The notes under the pieces are model-generated. The model made no database searches, was not told the origin of the DNA, and saw only the letters and a program-made list of their open reading frames with translations. 64,000 nt of DNA from Hyperoodon ampullatus (lineage: Eukaryota; Chordata; Mammalia; Artiodactyla; Ziphiidae): NCBI GenBank assembly GCA_949752795.1, contig OX457056.1, forward strand, positions 182,366,428-182,430,427, written 5' to 3'. Position 1 is the stretch's first letter. Every line of letters starts with the position of its first letter. Positions 1 through 13,299 of this stretch are shown here, piece after piece. Position numbers and translations under genes: made by a program.

Positions 1-684
1 AATGAAAGATGTTCTACTTGTCTGGTGGCCGTGGGTGATAGTGGGTAGAGAAACGGGCACTGGGGTATCCAGATAGTTCACTGTCAGCTTAGATGTCAGA
101 CTGCCTCACAGTCTGTCTCTTTGCCCTTGAATCACCAGGGTCAGTGCATCTATTTAAAACAAGAGATGCTATCTTGAGTGACCGCTTGCAATAAGCACTT
201 TGCACTGCTCTGGGTGCCCTGGCAATGTTATCTGATCCTTTGAAAACCAATTAGTACATATCTGCCATCTCACACTTGGGCCTATAATGGCATTTCCTCT
301 AGCTATATATTATGAGCTTGATATCACAGATACAGGAAGGGTAGAAGATCAAAATTCAGATTAAAAATTATAAAACCCAGAGAAACAAGAAGAAACATGA
401 AGGGGTTTGGCTCAGCAGAAAATCTCCTTGGATGGTCTCAGAATCAAGAGTCCTCACCGCTCAGGACTCAGACCCAGAAAATCTTGTTCTGGGAGATTTG
501 TCCAAGGGCTGCAGCCCCTGCTCTGTTGCAGAGAGGAGCCTTGTACCTCTCTGAAGGCACCTGGGATGCCATTGGAATGGGGCTCCCACCACACAGAAGG
601 CACTAGTGAAAATACAAAAATAAGGACTTTGTATCCAAGGTTTCATAAATAACTGGGGTGGCAGATATTAAATACGATGCAGAG
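1..684 (-). other. VSTM4: VSTM4 3' UTR, proximal part
   Basis: This sequence follows the VSTM4 stop codon on the minus strand and is read as the start of its 3' UTR. On the minus strand neither AATAAA nor ATTAAA occurs between position 684 and position 1, so the polyadenylation site should lie off the left edge. No repeat family was recognised here. The small reading frames at about 400-650 on both strands overlap one another and resemble no known protein, so they are not called. Confidence 0.8.
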
Positions 685-810
685 TTACAGTTTGTTCTCC
701 TCAAAGAGGATCTGGGCATAGACGGTGCTGGTGGGAATGCCTTTGGCAGCCTGGTGGGGCTTGATCAGCTCCAGCTCAGCATAGGTCAAGTTCTCTTCGG
801 CAATCTTTGG
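685..810 (-). CDS. VSTM4: VSTM4 last coding exon (C-terminus, ITIM and ITSM-like motifs, stop)
   Basis: This 126-nt segment encodes 41 residues, from PKIAEEN to FEENKL, followed by TAA at 685-687. The acceptor on the minus strand is TCTTATAG just before position 810, and the exon starts in phase 0, matching the upstream exon. It is the extreme cytoplasmic tail of VSTM4, a type I membrane protein of the immunoglobulin superfamily. Reports describe it as a T-cell inhibitory molecule and as the precursor of the secreted peptide Lv, but that peptide comes from exons outside this window. Two tyrosine motifs are visible: L-T-Y-A-E-L (Tyr codon 781-783), which fits the ITIM pattern, and T-V-Y-A-Q-I (Tyr codon 718-720), which fits the ITSM pattern TxYxx(V/I). 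The identity rests on close agreement with the remembered mammalian VSTM4 C-terminus, with a few substitutions such as PHQAAKGIP. Confidence 0.95.
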   Translation of the reverse strand, partial: PKIAEENLTYAELELIKPHQAAKGIPTSTVYAQILFEENKL

Positions 811-1019
811 CTATAAGACAAAACACAACACAATTTGAGCTGACTGCTGGGAGTTCAACATCACACATACATTCATCAGGCATGTATTTTCATAGCATTT
901 TGGGGATTCAAAGGGAAACAAATGGACAAAAAATTTAAAAGGGTATGTAAAACCTAAATAACATAAGATAGATCTTGTTATCTTATACAGAACACTATGT
1001 CTTACAAAAAACACTATGA

Positions 1020-3340
1020 TTTATTTTTAAGTTGTCACAGAATACTAACAAAAAAAATGATTAAACATGAGGCCACAAAGTAAACTTTAATTCTGAAAAG
1101 TAAAAATAATGTAACTACAGTCTCTCATCAAAAGGATAAACTAGAGGTAGAGACAGAAACAAAAAGTCCCCAAAATTGACAACAAAACTAGAATGCTACC
1201 ATCTAGAAATTTTCAGTGACTTAACCTGTATAAAACTGAAATTTCAGCATATCTTGAAAATAATGATGAAGATATTACATGCCAGAACCTAAAGAATGTA
1301 GTACTCAGAGAAAAGTCACAACCTTAAATATCTATATTAAACAACATGAATTAAATGGATCAAGCATCCAACTGAAGTTAGTAAAAAAAAAAAAGGACAA
1401 AATAAAGAAAAGCAGAAGGAAGAATGAAAAAAATTAACACTAGACTGTATAAGTCAGAAAATAGAAAACAGTAGAATAAACAAAAATATCCAAAAGCTTG
1501 TGCTTGAAAAACACCAATGAAACAAACAAAAAAATTAATCAAGATAAAAAGGGAAAAAGCAAAAATGAATCAAATAGGAAATGAGAAAGGAGGTATAATA
1601 AAATGAAAGATGTTTTAAAACTTCAACTTTGTTCAACGTATTGCAAAAACCTTGAAATACAGGATAAAATGAGTACTAGTCCAGAAAAGTATAAATTATG
1701 AACATTAGCTCCAGAAAATGTCAATGTACTAACTACCATCAAAAATAAAGAATGAAAAGAAAGAAACAGAGGAAGGAAGGCCAGAAGGCAGGCCAGAAAA
1801 TATTGTCAAAAGCACCAGGCACAGGCAATTTGATAAGAGAATTTCTAAGAGAGATTCCTTTAAGGAACAGACAATTCCAATATAATTAAACTGATCCAGG
1901 GCATTACAGAAAAGTAAAAATTTCACATATTTTAGAACAATTTCATGTATTAGTATAAATTAGCATAAGTCAGATTTACTCAGAGACTATGAAAAGGCAC
2001 ACTAAAGATAGATAATCATGTTCAAGTTGACTTTTTTTCCAGGAATGCAAAGATGGTTCAATATTAGAAAAATCTATTAATATAATTCACAGTAGTAACA
2101 GAGAGAAAAACCATATGGTTATCTCTATAGATGCTGGAAAGGCATTTAACAAAAATTTTAAAATTTTTCTTAAAAATAATTCTTGATAATGTAGTCATAG
2201 ATTTTTTTTCTTACCATGATTAAGAAACATTATAAAAATAAAGAATAATTGGTGATCCAACTCCAGTCATATTAAAAATAAAGCTGCTATAATTAAAACA
2301 CTGTGGTATCAACAAATGAATAGACCTCAGTGGGACTGATGAAAACATCCAGAAATTAACCCAAATATTATTTTTCAAAAAATGGTGTTGGGATACTCGG
2401 GTAGCCATTTGAAAAACAAATCATATCCTTTATGTCATTCTTTACATTAGGTAAATTCCAGATGAATTAAAATTTTAATATGGAAAATGAACTCATAAAA
2501 GTGTTAGAAGAATGTGTGGGGAAATTTTCAAAAAAATAATCTCAGCATATGGAAGGTGTTTCAAAGTCTAACACAAAATCCAGGAGCAACAGAAAAAAGA
2601 TATGTAAATTTTCATGCTGTATATTGCAGAATATTCTCTAAATAAAGTCAAAGGACAATTGAAAACATGAGCAAAATATTTGCAACTCATATGAAAGGGC
2701 CTTACAGTTTAACAAAGATAATGGCCAACAGTCCATTAGAAAATTAAGCAAAGAACAAGAGACAGGACCAGAGAGTGCACAGGAAGAGAAATACAAAGGC
2801 TCTTACACATATTAAGTGTGACTCAACCTCTCTCAAAATAAGACAAGAGAGATTTAAAATCACTTAGACATCAGTTTTTGTCTTTCAAGTTGACAAAGAA
2901 ACTAAAAGTTTTCCAAAAGAAACAGAAAGAAACATGTCCTCTTGTATATTGTTGGTGGAAGTGTTTATTGGTACAAGCAAAAAACTGCAAGCACTTCAGT
3001 GGACATCAATAGGAGCCTGATGCATTCATAATGGAGTATCCAGTACAGTCTTTAAAGAATGATGGATGGAGCTGTATATGTATACTGTATGTTTTCCTAT
3101 CATTTGTGTACTGTATGGGAGTATATATACATGTATATATGTTATATACTCAGAAAACCCTTGGAACTCGCCTGGAAGTCAAGAACCTGGTCTCCAAGGT
3201 TCCCTCTGGGGAAGTAAATGGGGTGGCTGGAGAGAGACTCAACCTTTTTTGTAGACATTGGTTGGTACCTTTCAAATTTTCTAGATGGTACATTATTTAA
3301 ACAACACATTAATTAATTTTAATTCACAATTAGAAAAATA
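1020..3340 (+). repeat. Old L1 fragments, sense orientation
   Basis: This is an A-rich strand with recognisable L1 ORF2 sequence at about 2039-2160 (the reverse-transcriptase region around GATGGTTCAATATTAGAAAA and AGATGCTGGAAAGGCATTTA). It is followed by L1 3'-region sequence (TGTTGGTGGAAGTGTTTATTGG) and an L1ME-like tail with GGTGGCTGGAGAGAGACTCA near 3220. It is heavily diverged and probably holds more than one fragment. The 5' boundary is approximate. Confidence 0.7.
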
Positions 3341-5003
3341 AAAGCTGGTCACTAATTTATAGTCGTAAAAGACACATCTCTTTCATTTAAGCAGCCCTGC
3401 TTTTGTTTTTTGGCTGCTTTGGCTGTGTTGTCATTGTTTTATTTTTATTTTGGGGGTTATACCTTGGTTAACTCACCAGAATTCAGGACAAATAAATCGT
3501 ACACATTCAATTTAAGTTTCTTAAAAAGTATGCCAAAAGCAAAAAGCCTCTTTTCTTTTGAGATGAAGCATCACACTAGAGGACAGGGAGCAAGAGACAA
3601 AGAGAGAATGTAAAGAACTCCTTACGGCCAGTATTGACTGGTCAGGGGCGACCGCCGAGCGACCTTCAAAATTGTCTGGCCCTTTTTAAATTTCAACGTT
3701 AAGGACAATTTAGGGATCAGAGCCTTCTGCTTGTCTTTTGATACCAAAAATCTTTATGTTGTTTCTTAGTCGTCCATATCTTACCAGCCAACAAAAATAC
3801 CATTTACATCTTGCCTTTCAGTTTAATTACATTTCACATTATAATGATTCCATTTAGAAATGCCATGTGTCCTCAAATAAGCACACAAAACCCAACTCAT
3901 GTAAATTTTAGAACCAAGATTTATGAAATCATATTGTCCAGGTGTTTTATTACATTACTTTGAAATTGCATTGTTTTCTAGCGTAGATTCTGTTTATTCT
4001 TAAGTTATTCCATTACGTTTGGATATGAAAAATAACACTAGCTTTCTCAATACAGGTCACCAGGCTGGCTTGGCTGATGTGTTGTTTTCATACATTTTTA
4101 TGATGTTCCTATAGTAAACATAATTTAATAAAGCCAAAGCACACTAAATAAATAATTGCATCTAGAAAAGCAATAAAAACAAATAAAATTAGTACTTTCA
4201 TAAGTGGAAAGGTACTTCAATTACTGCTACAAGCAACAACCCACCATAAAATGTGTAGAATCATTTCCCTTATGCATATTTCTGGAATATTATAATTTGA
4301 TTGAAGATATGAGGCAGCACACAGGAGGCTCTGAATTGTGAAGTGTATACAGTTTCCAACAGGAGATGCATAATATTAGCCCTTGGCACCTTTAAAGAAC
4401 GTATTGTTTTTCTGGCATGCATCCTTGGTTATCCCCATCAACCATGTGCTTAATTACATTTCCCAGCTTGTTTAACTAGAAATAAATTCCTAACAGCCAC
4501 TGAAATGGGCAAAACGTAGACTCCTCACCAGTTTTCACCCAGCTACCTTTCTTTGCACTGACGCTTTAGTGGAAGGTTTAGGCGCATTAAGAAGTAGCTT
4601 AGAGAAAATTAATGGCGTATCAGTGAGACCAGGTAAGACTGTAGAACTGGTAGTAAAACTGGGAGCGAGGAGCAGAATGTAAAGGTTAAAGCGGGCAATT
4701 GCAACGAGGCAGAGGCAGGGTGAGGGACCTGCTGCAGGGCCCTACCTGTGTGTCAGGTGATGTCTGCCATCTTGCCAACACAAACCTGTTTGGATTTAAG
4801 ATAAGGAATCACTCCTAATGTGTACGGCAATTCAAGAACTGGAGTACAGTGAATGGGTCTCCGAAGGTGAGTCAAGACATACTTCTGTTAGTTCCCTGAC
4901 AGCTTCTGGCCCTCAAATGACCCTCTCTTCAAGCTCCCGTCCTGTTCCTGGTGGTTCAGGAAGTACATGGGGCATCAGCACTCAAGAAGACAAAATTTAA
5001 TAC

Positions 5004-5197
5004 TTTTTGTGTGTGTGTGTGTGGTACGCGGGCCTCTCATTGTTGTGGCCTCTCCCATTGTGGAGCACAGGCTCCACGGCCATGGCTCACGGGCCCAGCC
5101 ACTCTGCGGCATGTGGGATCTTCCCGGACCGGGGCACGAACCCATGTCCCCTGCATCGGCAGGCGGACTCTCAACCACTGTGCCACCAGGGAAGCCC
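5004..5197 (-). mobile_element. CHR-type tRNA-derived SINE
   Basis: The element is in reverse orientation, with the tRNA-derived head at 5197 (complement of GGGCTTCCCTGG) and the tail at the low-coordinate end, where poly(A) has become a CA/TG repeat. A short direct repeat flanks it (aaaatttaatact at 4991 and agaatttaatact at 5198). Compared with the 20.4-kb copy it lacks about 15 bp in the middle, just after GCCATGGCCG. Confidence 0.93.
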
Positions 5198-5829
5198 AGA
5201 ATTTAATACTCTTGAACTGGTTGTTCACAAACACGCCTGCAGCAGCTCTCGATTGCACTGGAAAACACAAAGGAAACTGTGGACGGCTTCCAGGCCTCAG
5301 ACATGAGCTTTACACTTAGGTCTGCTGTTGCTGTGTTCCCGGAAACAGGAGGGGGCTGGGGACCAACAGCTGGAAGTTCTGGTAGGGTCCTTTAGAAGAG
5401 GCTCCAGAACTTTCTAAACATGTGAGAAGCAATAGTGCCATTTCCTCTTTCCCAGGACTGTTTGGTTTTACTTTCTTTTCCCTTTCACCCAGCCTGAAGA
5501 GACTCCTGGTCCATTTCTCTTTCTACTCCTCCAACAAAGGCCTGGTATTTGTGTCAACTGCTTGGCGTCTCCTAGGTTCTAAACCCCTTTGTTTTATGTG
5601 CCTTTAATCTCACTTTTCATACATTTCCTCCTAGTCATGAAGAATCCACTCCCTAGTCTGGAATGGGATTCTATGAGCAAGAGGGGATTGAGGTTCAGAT
5701 GTAGACACGTGTCACTGCACCCAAGGAAGGTGAGAATAAAAGGAAATTCTCCCGGTTCAGTGAAAGTGTTCACGGCAAGGAGGTGAGGAGAGAGGCCGTC
5801 ACCCGGTGGCTGCGTGCAGAGCGTGGGTG

Positions 5830-6010
5830 CAGGAGGAACTGGGTCAAATGCCAGCTGTGGGACCTTGGGCCAGTTCCATCACGGGCACTCAAGGACCTAC
5901 CCTGCTGATGTAAATGAAGACTTAAATGAGATGATGTATGGAATGATTCTGGCACCACTGGGCCTACCCCACAGAGGATGCTAAACATGTGCCTGCTGAA
6001 TGAATAAATG
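5830..6010 (+). repeat. MIR SINE fragment
   Basis: It has MIR-like features: GTGGGACCTTGGGCCAGTT, the AAATGAGATGATGTATG segment, and a TGCTGAATGAATAAATG 3' end. Confidence 0.7.
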
Positions 6011-6157
6011 TTCCGGTGTCATCATTTTTCTCTAGAGTGTCAGCTCAACTATCCATTTGTGTATCTTCTGAGATCTTCATGAGTTACCAACAACTATGTG
6101 AACTAAGTAGTCCTGGATATCTTCTGACACATAAGGAAGAGATTCCAGGAAATTAGT

Positions 6158-6536
6158 TGTTATGGGCTGAATTGTGTCCCTGCAAAATTCATATGTTGAA
6201 GCCCTTACCTGCAATACCCCAGAATGTGACTATATCTGGAATCAGGGCTTTTAAAGAGGTAATTCAGGTAAAATGAGGTCATTAGAGTGGGCCCTAATCC
6301 GAGATAACTTGTGTCCTTATAAGGAGAGGACATTAGGACTCATATACATATAGAGAGAAGACCATGTAAAGATACAGGGAGAAGATGGCCATTTATCAGC
6401 CAAGGCAAGAGGCCTCAGAAGAAACTAGCCCTGCAGACAACTTGATCTCAGACTTCTAGCCACCAGAACTGTGAGAAATGTTTGTTTAAGCCACCCAATC
6501 TATGATACTTTGTCTGACAGCTGAGCAGACTAATAG
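6158..6536 (+). mobile_element. Solo MaLR-type LTR (MLT1/MST-like)
   Basis: It starts TGTTATGGGCTGAATTGTGT and contains the typical CATATGTTGAAGCCC, CTTATAAGGAGAGGACATTA, AGCCACCAGAACTGTGAGAAA and TTTAAGCCACCC blocks. The repeat ATTAGT lies on both sides (6152-6157 and 6537-6542), as expected for a solo LTR target duplication. The internal retroviral-like part is absent. Confidence 0.85.
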
Positions 6537-8094
6537 ATTAGTCAGGATGGTGACAGAAGAGAAGGGAAGAGGGAATGCGCTGCCTTAGTGGGAGAAGACT
6601 GGGGTGGGTGCATATAAGAAGTCACTGCATTTTATGTCAACATGGGAGAAGAGCCGTCCTCTCCCCCCATTCGGTGAGGAACAACACTGGAATAAAGAGG
6701 CTCTAGGACTCTCTCATATGGCACAACTCCCACCCCCTAAGACACACACACACACCCTTCCCACCCCCGCAGCCCTGCCCCCCACGGCGTAGCTGGACCC
6801 TGGGCTGCAACAGACCTAGCTGCATTGCTGGGCCATATACCTATTAGCTTTTAGGAAACATGGGATGGGGATGCTGGCATCTATATCCTGTTAAGAAGGG
6901 CGCTTGGCTCCACCCATGAGAAGGAGGCTACTGCAGGCAGCAACCGAGGCCCAGGCACGGCTGCCTCCATGTGAATAATGGGCTGCAGGCCAGTCTTGCC
7001 CTCTGCACTGAATCCAGGGCACAGACAGAGCCCACGCTTATCCTCGTCTTTACAACTGAGCAAACAGAGCTCTGAGTGTGGAGCAGTCAGCTTTATCGAA
7101 TCAGGTTGCTTCTGCCCGAATCCCGGTGCCCCCACCTGCCCCTCCCCAGCTCTCCCTGAAGCCACTGCTTTTGTTGCCATAAGGAGAAGCAAACCTCAGG
7201 AAAAGACTTGGACGAGGTTTAGCAAGTGTTGAGTAGAAGGCAGATTGAAATCCCACAGAAAAGGGCTCCTTGATCCAGGGAGGTGATAATACATCTGTGC
7301 ACTCAGACCTCCTTGGGCAAGGTGTCTTGTCTCTTCCCAGTGAAAAATAAACGGAATAATTTTGAGACTTGTGGCAAAAAGAATGGAAACCAGGGTCCAC
7401 GTGCTCAAGATACTGGAGCCTCTTGGTCTCAGGAAACCAAGGCCCCGAGGTTTAGGTAACTGAGGGTTGAAATTCACTCCATGCTCAGCTTTCCCAAGAG
7501 GGTGCAGGGCTGTTCCAACAGTGCTGGGGAGCTCTTCTGCAATCCGTCTGTTCAGAAGGGGCACTCTTCTATAATCTACATAAAAGTGCCATATGCGCTA
7601 GCAGTGGCCCTAGCCTATGCCCAGATATCTTGTTGTAAAAGACAAATAAATGACAATCTGTTTCAAAATAAAATGAAATACATAAAATAAACCATGATTT
7701 TGGAAATTCCTACTCCCAGGGCTAAGTGGAAGTGGCCAGGTGGTGTGGGGCAGTGACCTGTGATCTCCGAGAGCTCTCGGCAATCATGGCAGCCTGGAGT
7801 CTGCTGCCTCTGGTACGGAAAAAGAGGACCCAGCCCACTGTGGGTGTAGGATTGGGTGGGGCTCAGGATATGGGTGTCAACATGAGCCAGAAGCAGGGCT
7901 AGATTTATTCTTTCACAGTACCTTCCTCTCTGATCTTTCTGATCTGTTGTTTGGAATATCAAAGGAAGTTCTTTAGCAATATGCATTGTAGGTTGCAAGC
8001 CCCCAAGGGAAGGCACTGATTACTTTGGACATCCTGCCACTGCTAAGAGTGCCAAGGCTTATGCTCTAGATGCAAACTATCCCACATGACTTGC

Positions 8095-8350
8095 TTTCAG
8101 TCTTCCTCCCAGGTTCCCCTCCTGTAACGTCCCAAGCAGGTGAGGGGAGCTCAGGTTTCAATTTATGCTGGATCCCTCGGCATGGAATTCCCTCTCCCCT
8201 CATACACACACAAGGCGGACCCCTCCTTCTTCAAAACCCAACCAAGCCCTCGGTGAGGCCTCCCGGACACTATCTTTGGCCACATCTTCCTCCATACCAC
8301 TGCCCAACCTTGTGAGGTCTTCTGAGATTGCACTGGGATCCACCATGACA
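8095..8350 (+). repeat. Possible L2 fragment
   Basis: The cysteine/proline-codon-rich sequence with GGAATTCCCTCTCCCC resembles the L2 3' region. It is diverged and is called by eye only. Confidence 0.35.
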
Positions 8351-8639
8351 TATTCTCTCACCCCGCCTCTCTCTCTAATAATAGTAATCATCAAACTGCT
8401 CACTGGCCAAAGAATGAAGAGATGTTATAAAAAATTCTTATTTATTTATTTACATAAATAAATATTTAAACCTTTCTAAGCATGCTCCTGAGCTATGTTC
8501 TCCAACACAGCCAACACCCCCTAACCCCCCAGCCCACAGGTTCACGCACGCACCGTGCACCCCCAGCCCTAGGATTACAGATCGACTCACACCTCTCACT
8601 ATGCCTTCCAGGGACACCAAGGAGATTTTTATTTCACTT

Positions 8640-9340
8640 TTTAATTTAACTTTCTTAAAAGACATGCAGTAAAAGTGACTTTTTAGGGGGATCGTTGTAT
8701 GCATCTGAACACAAGTACAGGTTTCTGGGCCCAGGACACAGGACAGTCCCATCACATGCCCTCACGCTTTCCTCTGAGGTCATGTCCTCCCTCCAACCTG
8801 ACCATGGGGCAACCTGATCTGTGTTCTGTCGCTATGGTTTTCTCTCTTAGAGAATGTCATATGAAAGGCATCATACAGTATGTAACCCTGTGGGATCAGC
8901 TTTTCTCTCTCAGCATAATTCCCTCACATTTCATCCAAGTTGCTGCATGTATCAACAGTTTGCTCCTTTCGATTGTAAGGAGTATTCCATGGTGTGTCAC
9001 GTGCCACACTTTGCTTATACATTCACCTGCTGAAGAACATTTGGGTCGTTTTAAGTTTTTGGTGGTTATGAATCAAGTTGCTATAAATATTCATTGCAGG
9101 TTTGTGTGTGATGTGTCATTACTCCAGGGTAAACATCCAGCAATGGGGTTGCTGGGTTGCATGAAAAGTACGTTTAACTTCAAAAGAAACTGCCATACTA
9201 TTTGTCCAAAGCGTCTACACCATTCTTCCCTCCCTCCAGCAATATCTGAGAGTTTTAATTGCTCTGCATACATGATGGCACTTGGTGTTGCCCGTATTTT
9301 TTACTTTAGCCATTCGAGTAGGTGCTAGTGATCCAGTAAT
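8640..9340 (-). repeat. Old L1 3' region, antisense
   Basis: The antisense L1 landmarks appear in order: the TATGAAAGGCATCATACAGTATG region, TTTCATCCAAGTTGCTGCAT, GGAGTATTCCATGGTGTG, GGTGGTTATGAATCAAGTTGC, AATGGGGTTGCTGGGTTGCAT, and CTACACCATTCTTCCCTCC. The 209-codon open frame on the plus strand here is antisense L1. Confidence 0.85.
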
Positions 9341-10724
9341 TACTATTTCACTGTCCCCGAGGGACTCACCAATTCTAGACTTGCACTCAAGTTCTCACTG
9401 AGGGCCACTGAGCCAGATTAAATTTCCACACAGCATGACACCCCCTCAGAAGAATTGGGAAAGGATTATCACACAGACCAGTTTTCTGATGCAGTGATGG
9501 AATCTTCTGGACTCCAGGCGTAACAAAGTGAGTATGCAAGTTTCAAAGTCTGAAACACCATGTCTCCCATCCCTTATCCTTCTGTTCTGCCAGTGAAGAG
9601 ACGCTGCTACAGCAGACGACAGCCTCCAGGCTGGACCTCCCACTTCTCATTTAAGCCCCACTTACCCCCAGTTTTAGAGTGATGATTATGGGACATATAT
9701 CTACGGGGAATGATTTACTGGATAAAACTAGCACCAGAAAAGTCAACCCCCAAAAGGCAGAAGTTGTGTAACTCTTGGGAACACACCTCACTTCGAGCTC
9801 CTAACTGGAAGTTTCTTGAGTATTTCATTTTGTAGGTGTGTTTCTGGGATTCAAGCCAAGAATGAACTTTCCTACTAGGAGAGAGAGAGATTTAACATTC
9901 TATGCAGACTCCTGCAAAACAACACTTTTTCACAGAGATCACAGTTGGACGTGCGAGTTGAATTAAATTGCAGGAATAAAAGAAAAATGCAATTGCAGCC
10001 ACTGCAAGTTCTCCAATGTCAGAAGTTCAATTGGGTAATACCATTACCGCAGCAACAGATCAATAACTAGGACATGGGATGTTTATGCTAACGTCACCTT
10101 AGAGTTTAAAAATGTGATTGCAGTTCTACTGAGTTGCACGATCAGGAATCTATTTACCCAAGAGAGAATTACATATTATCCATATTATCAAGGGCAGACT
10201 TCCTCTTCCCCCTTTGAGATAAGTGCTCATTTTTTATTCAACAGAGGAGTACCTGCTAAAACAAACTCTCGCCTCCCGATATCCGTACACATGCGACTAT
10301 GGCCACTGGGGTGAGGGATGCTGTGCATTCAGTGAAGCTCTATTTGATGGAGGGCCCTCAATGGATACCTGTAGGTCCCAACTCAGGAAAGAAAACTCTG
10401 TTGTGGTCCTTATATGTCCTGTAAGAATCAACATGCCTTGGAAATGAACTTGACTTAATTTTGAGTTCCAAAGGTCTGCTGACTGTTTATGTTTATATGT
10501 TTATTTATATTTAAACATATTATAGAAAGAAAAAGTAGAGTTCCCTGGTATGCACGTTAAATTAAAATAAAGAATCAAACTGAACAAACGAGACACCTTT
10601 CCAAGACAGAGGTGTTAAACTGTGGTATGAAGGACACAATGCAGAAGTGACTTTGGGAGGCGACAGAGGATGGGGGTTGAGAAGTGGTCCTTCCGAGACA
10701 GAACTCAGGAAATGGCAACTAACC

Positions 10725-10895
10725 TTCAACAACTCAGTCAATCCTCACATACCAGCCCTGAGGTATGAGAGGTGGAGGCAACGGTCATGCCCACTTCACA
10801 GAGGGGCAAACAGGCTTTAAAAGGCAGGTACATCACTCACGGTCCTTCAGCCATTGCTGGATGGAGTCTGGACTCAGAGCCAGGCAGTGCCCTCT
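10725..10895 (-). repeat. MIR SINE, antisense
   Basis: AGTCAATCCTCACATACCAGCCC, then CCCACTTCACAGAGGGGCAAA and GGAGTCTGGACTCAGAGCCAGG, follow the usual order of an antisense MIR. Confidence 0.65.
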
Positions 10896-12594
10896 GCTCA
10901 TGGGCAGTGCCCCACACTTACAAGTACAGGGCCAGCCACAGTGGCTAAGGCTCTGGTGTGGACGCCTGGTACCCAGGTGAGCCAGCCAGGCAGACAGCAG
11001 ACCTTGAAATCCCAAGGGGGAAAAGAGTAGCCTTCCAAAGACACGGGGGAAGATTCACTGGGACAAATCTCAGGAGAGTGTGTTTTCAGAACAGGTCTGC
11101 ACTGCTCAGTGGGCAGGTGAGCTCCAGCTAAAGGGGAACTGGGGCAAGGAGAGCTGCCCCGTGCTCATCAGAGGCCTGGCTTGGTGTGGAGGGACAGAGT
11201 ACGTGAGGGCGTGGCTCCAAGAGCAGACACGTGCTGCTGACACTGACGAGAGGATGATGAAGGAAGAGGGAATCCCTTCAGGCGACCACTTGTCTTGCTC
11301 CACAGTCTCACCCACAAAGGACTCAACCTCCAAGGACGGAGCAAGTGTGCCTCTTACCAGCATGGGATGGAAGTGACAAGGGTGCAGGCTCTGCTTTGGC
11401 CAGGCTGCGTGTGAGGTGGCAACAGACTCTTGATTAGAGGTGCCCATTGAACAGGTAGAAATATGAAGCCAAGCATCAATGGGGTAGGACTGGAAAATCC
11501 AGGGGAGTTTTCCGAGGTACCCGCCAGAGCCACATGCCAGGTCTGCTCTCACCGTGTCCTTGGGGCTGAGGTCAGTGGTCCAATGGGACCTCTGGCTCTA
11601 GTGGTATAAATGATACCAGAATCCTCCCTCAGAGCTGGGAGCTGGAATCCAGCTGCATTCTCACATCCAGCAGGCGGCTGTGACTGCTGACTTAGGTGCA
11701 TCTTGACAATCTGAGCCAGGACCCAGAGACCAGGACCCTTCGTTTCTGTGCACGGAGATAGAGGCGCTCTCTGAGGCCCACTTCCTTTGTTGTTTCAGCC
11801 ATCGCCTTGCAATTATATCTGCCTACCTCACACCCAGCTTCCCTTCCACATGGTTACTCGGTGACTAATGGCCAATGACCCAGTGTTCTCTAGGACTTTG
11901 GAAGGCTTAGAAAGGCTCTGTAACTCAGTAGAGAAGCCTTGGATGGAGATGAAGATTTTAAAGTCTTATCCCAGGCGTGTTGGCACCTTGGGTTGGATGA
12001 AGTCATTCAGAAATCATGAGCTGAGCAAATTCACATCATACTCCTGAATCTGGAGAATTCAAAGGCTCTTTAGCAAAGTGCATTACCAGAATGAATTTGA
12101 CATGACGGAAAGTCACATGCCCCTGGCTAATTGCTCTGAGGACAGACAGAAGTGACCAGCTTTAGAAAGTGCTGAAGCTTTGCACTGAAAGGCCTGAGGC
12201 ATTACAAGTCATCAGACAGATGGATATCTCTAGATTTCACCAACATATGTTTTGGAAGCTAAAATGTGATTACAGATAACGCTCTTGGGGAGGGTCCTGA
12301 TACATGAAACTTTTAACAGTGGCACAGTGAGAGCTCCATGATCTAATACAGTCACGTATTTTCTCTTCCCTGTGGACCATAGATGTATGTTTTCCCAGCT
12401 GCCTTCCAAAATTACTTTTCCTGGCAGTATTATTCAAGAGAATGCTTATGCTTTGAAAAAGAAAGTGTTTGGTTACCTACTACATAGGAGTCCACTCTGA
12501 GAGTCTTCAGTCTTGAACACTCTTGATCTTCTAATCAACTGCAATCTTTAACACTTTTCTAGATTCATCGGATTGGGCAAGGGTCTGTCTAGGG

Positions 12595-12830
12595 GTACTT
12601 AAGAGCATGGACTCTCGGAGACTGAAAGACTGCTATTTACTGGCTGTGTGACCTTAGGTAAGTTACTTAACCACTCTGTGCCTCTGTTTCCTCATCAGAG
12701 GCATGGGATTCATAAAGTGGGATTAATAATAGTACCTATCTCACGGGATTATTTTGAGGATTAAATGCATTAATATATGTAACGTACTTAGAAAATTACC
12801 TGGTAGCTCAACAGTAAATGCTACACAAGG
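12595..12830 (+). repeat. MIR SINE
   Basis: It is a well-preserved MIR: GGCTGTGTGACCTTAGGTAA, CTCTGTTTCCTCATC, TCACGGGATTATTTTGAGGATTAAATG, and a 3' end with CAGTAAATGCT. Confidence 0.88.
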
Positions 12831-13299
12831 GCTTGACTATGACTACAATTTTTATCATAGAAATGAACAAGTGTTGCTTTAACAACTTCCCTTTGAAATA
12901 TTTAGAGGCAGAGAACTGAAGACATTCAGAGGTCATTTGGAAAACATCATGTACCAGATGCTGCTGGATGCCATTGGACCTCAGAAACCAAGGCAAAGAA
13001 ATGGGAGGCTTGGGCTCAATAGCTAGCAAGCAACAGAGCCAGCGCAAGAGGTGGCCTATAACCACACCACTCAGGTCCATGGGAGTGGTGACTTTGTCAA
13101 ACTTATCCACTGCTGCACCCAGTGGTGTGCAGGGAAATTGCCGAGCAACTGGCCCTCCAAGAAGAAAACTCTCATTTGTAGCATTTGCTGATTTACATGT
13201 GTAAATCCTCCCGCAATGGCTGATTTCAAGATGCCGAAGAGATTTGTTTTCTCTAGTGGATAGGAGTGGGCTGGAGCACGCCACTGTTTATAACTTAGC

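Noticed and set aside
8699..9328. 209-codon open frame on the plus strand
   Set aside because: It lies wholly in an antisense L1 fragment and has no recognisable domain.
12808..13284. 158-codon minus-strand open frame
   Set aside because: It partly overlaps a MIR and has no recognisable protein features.
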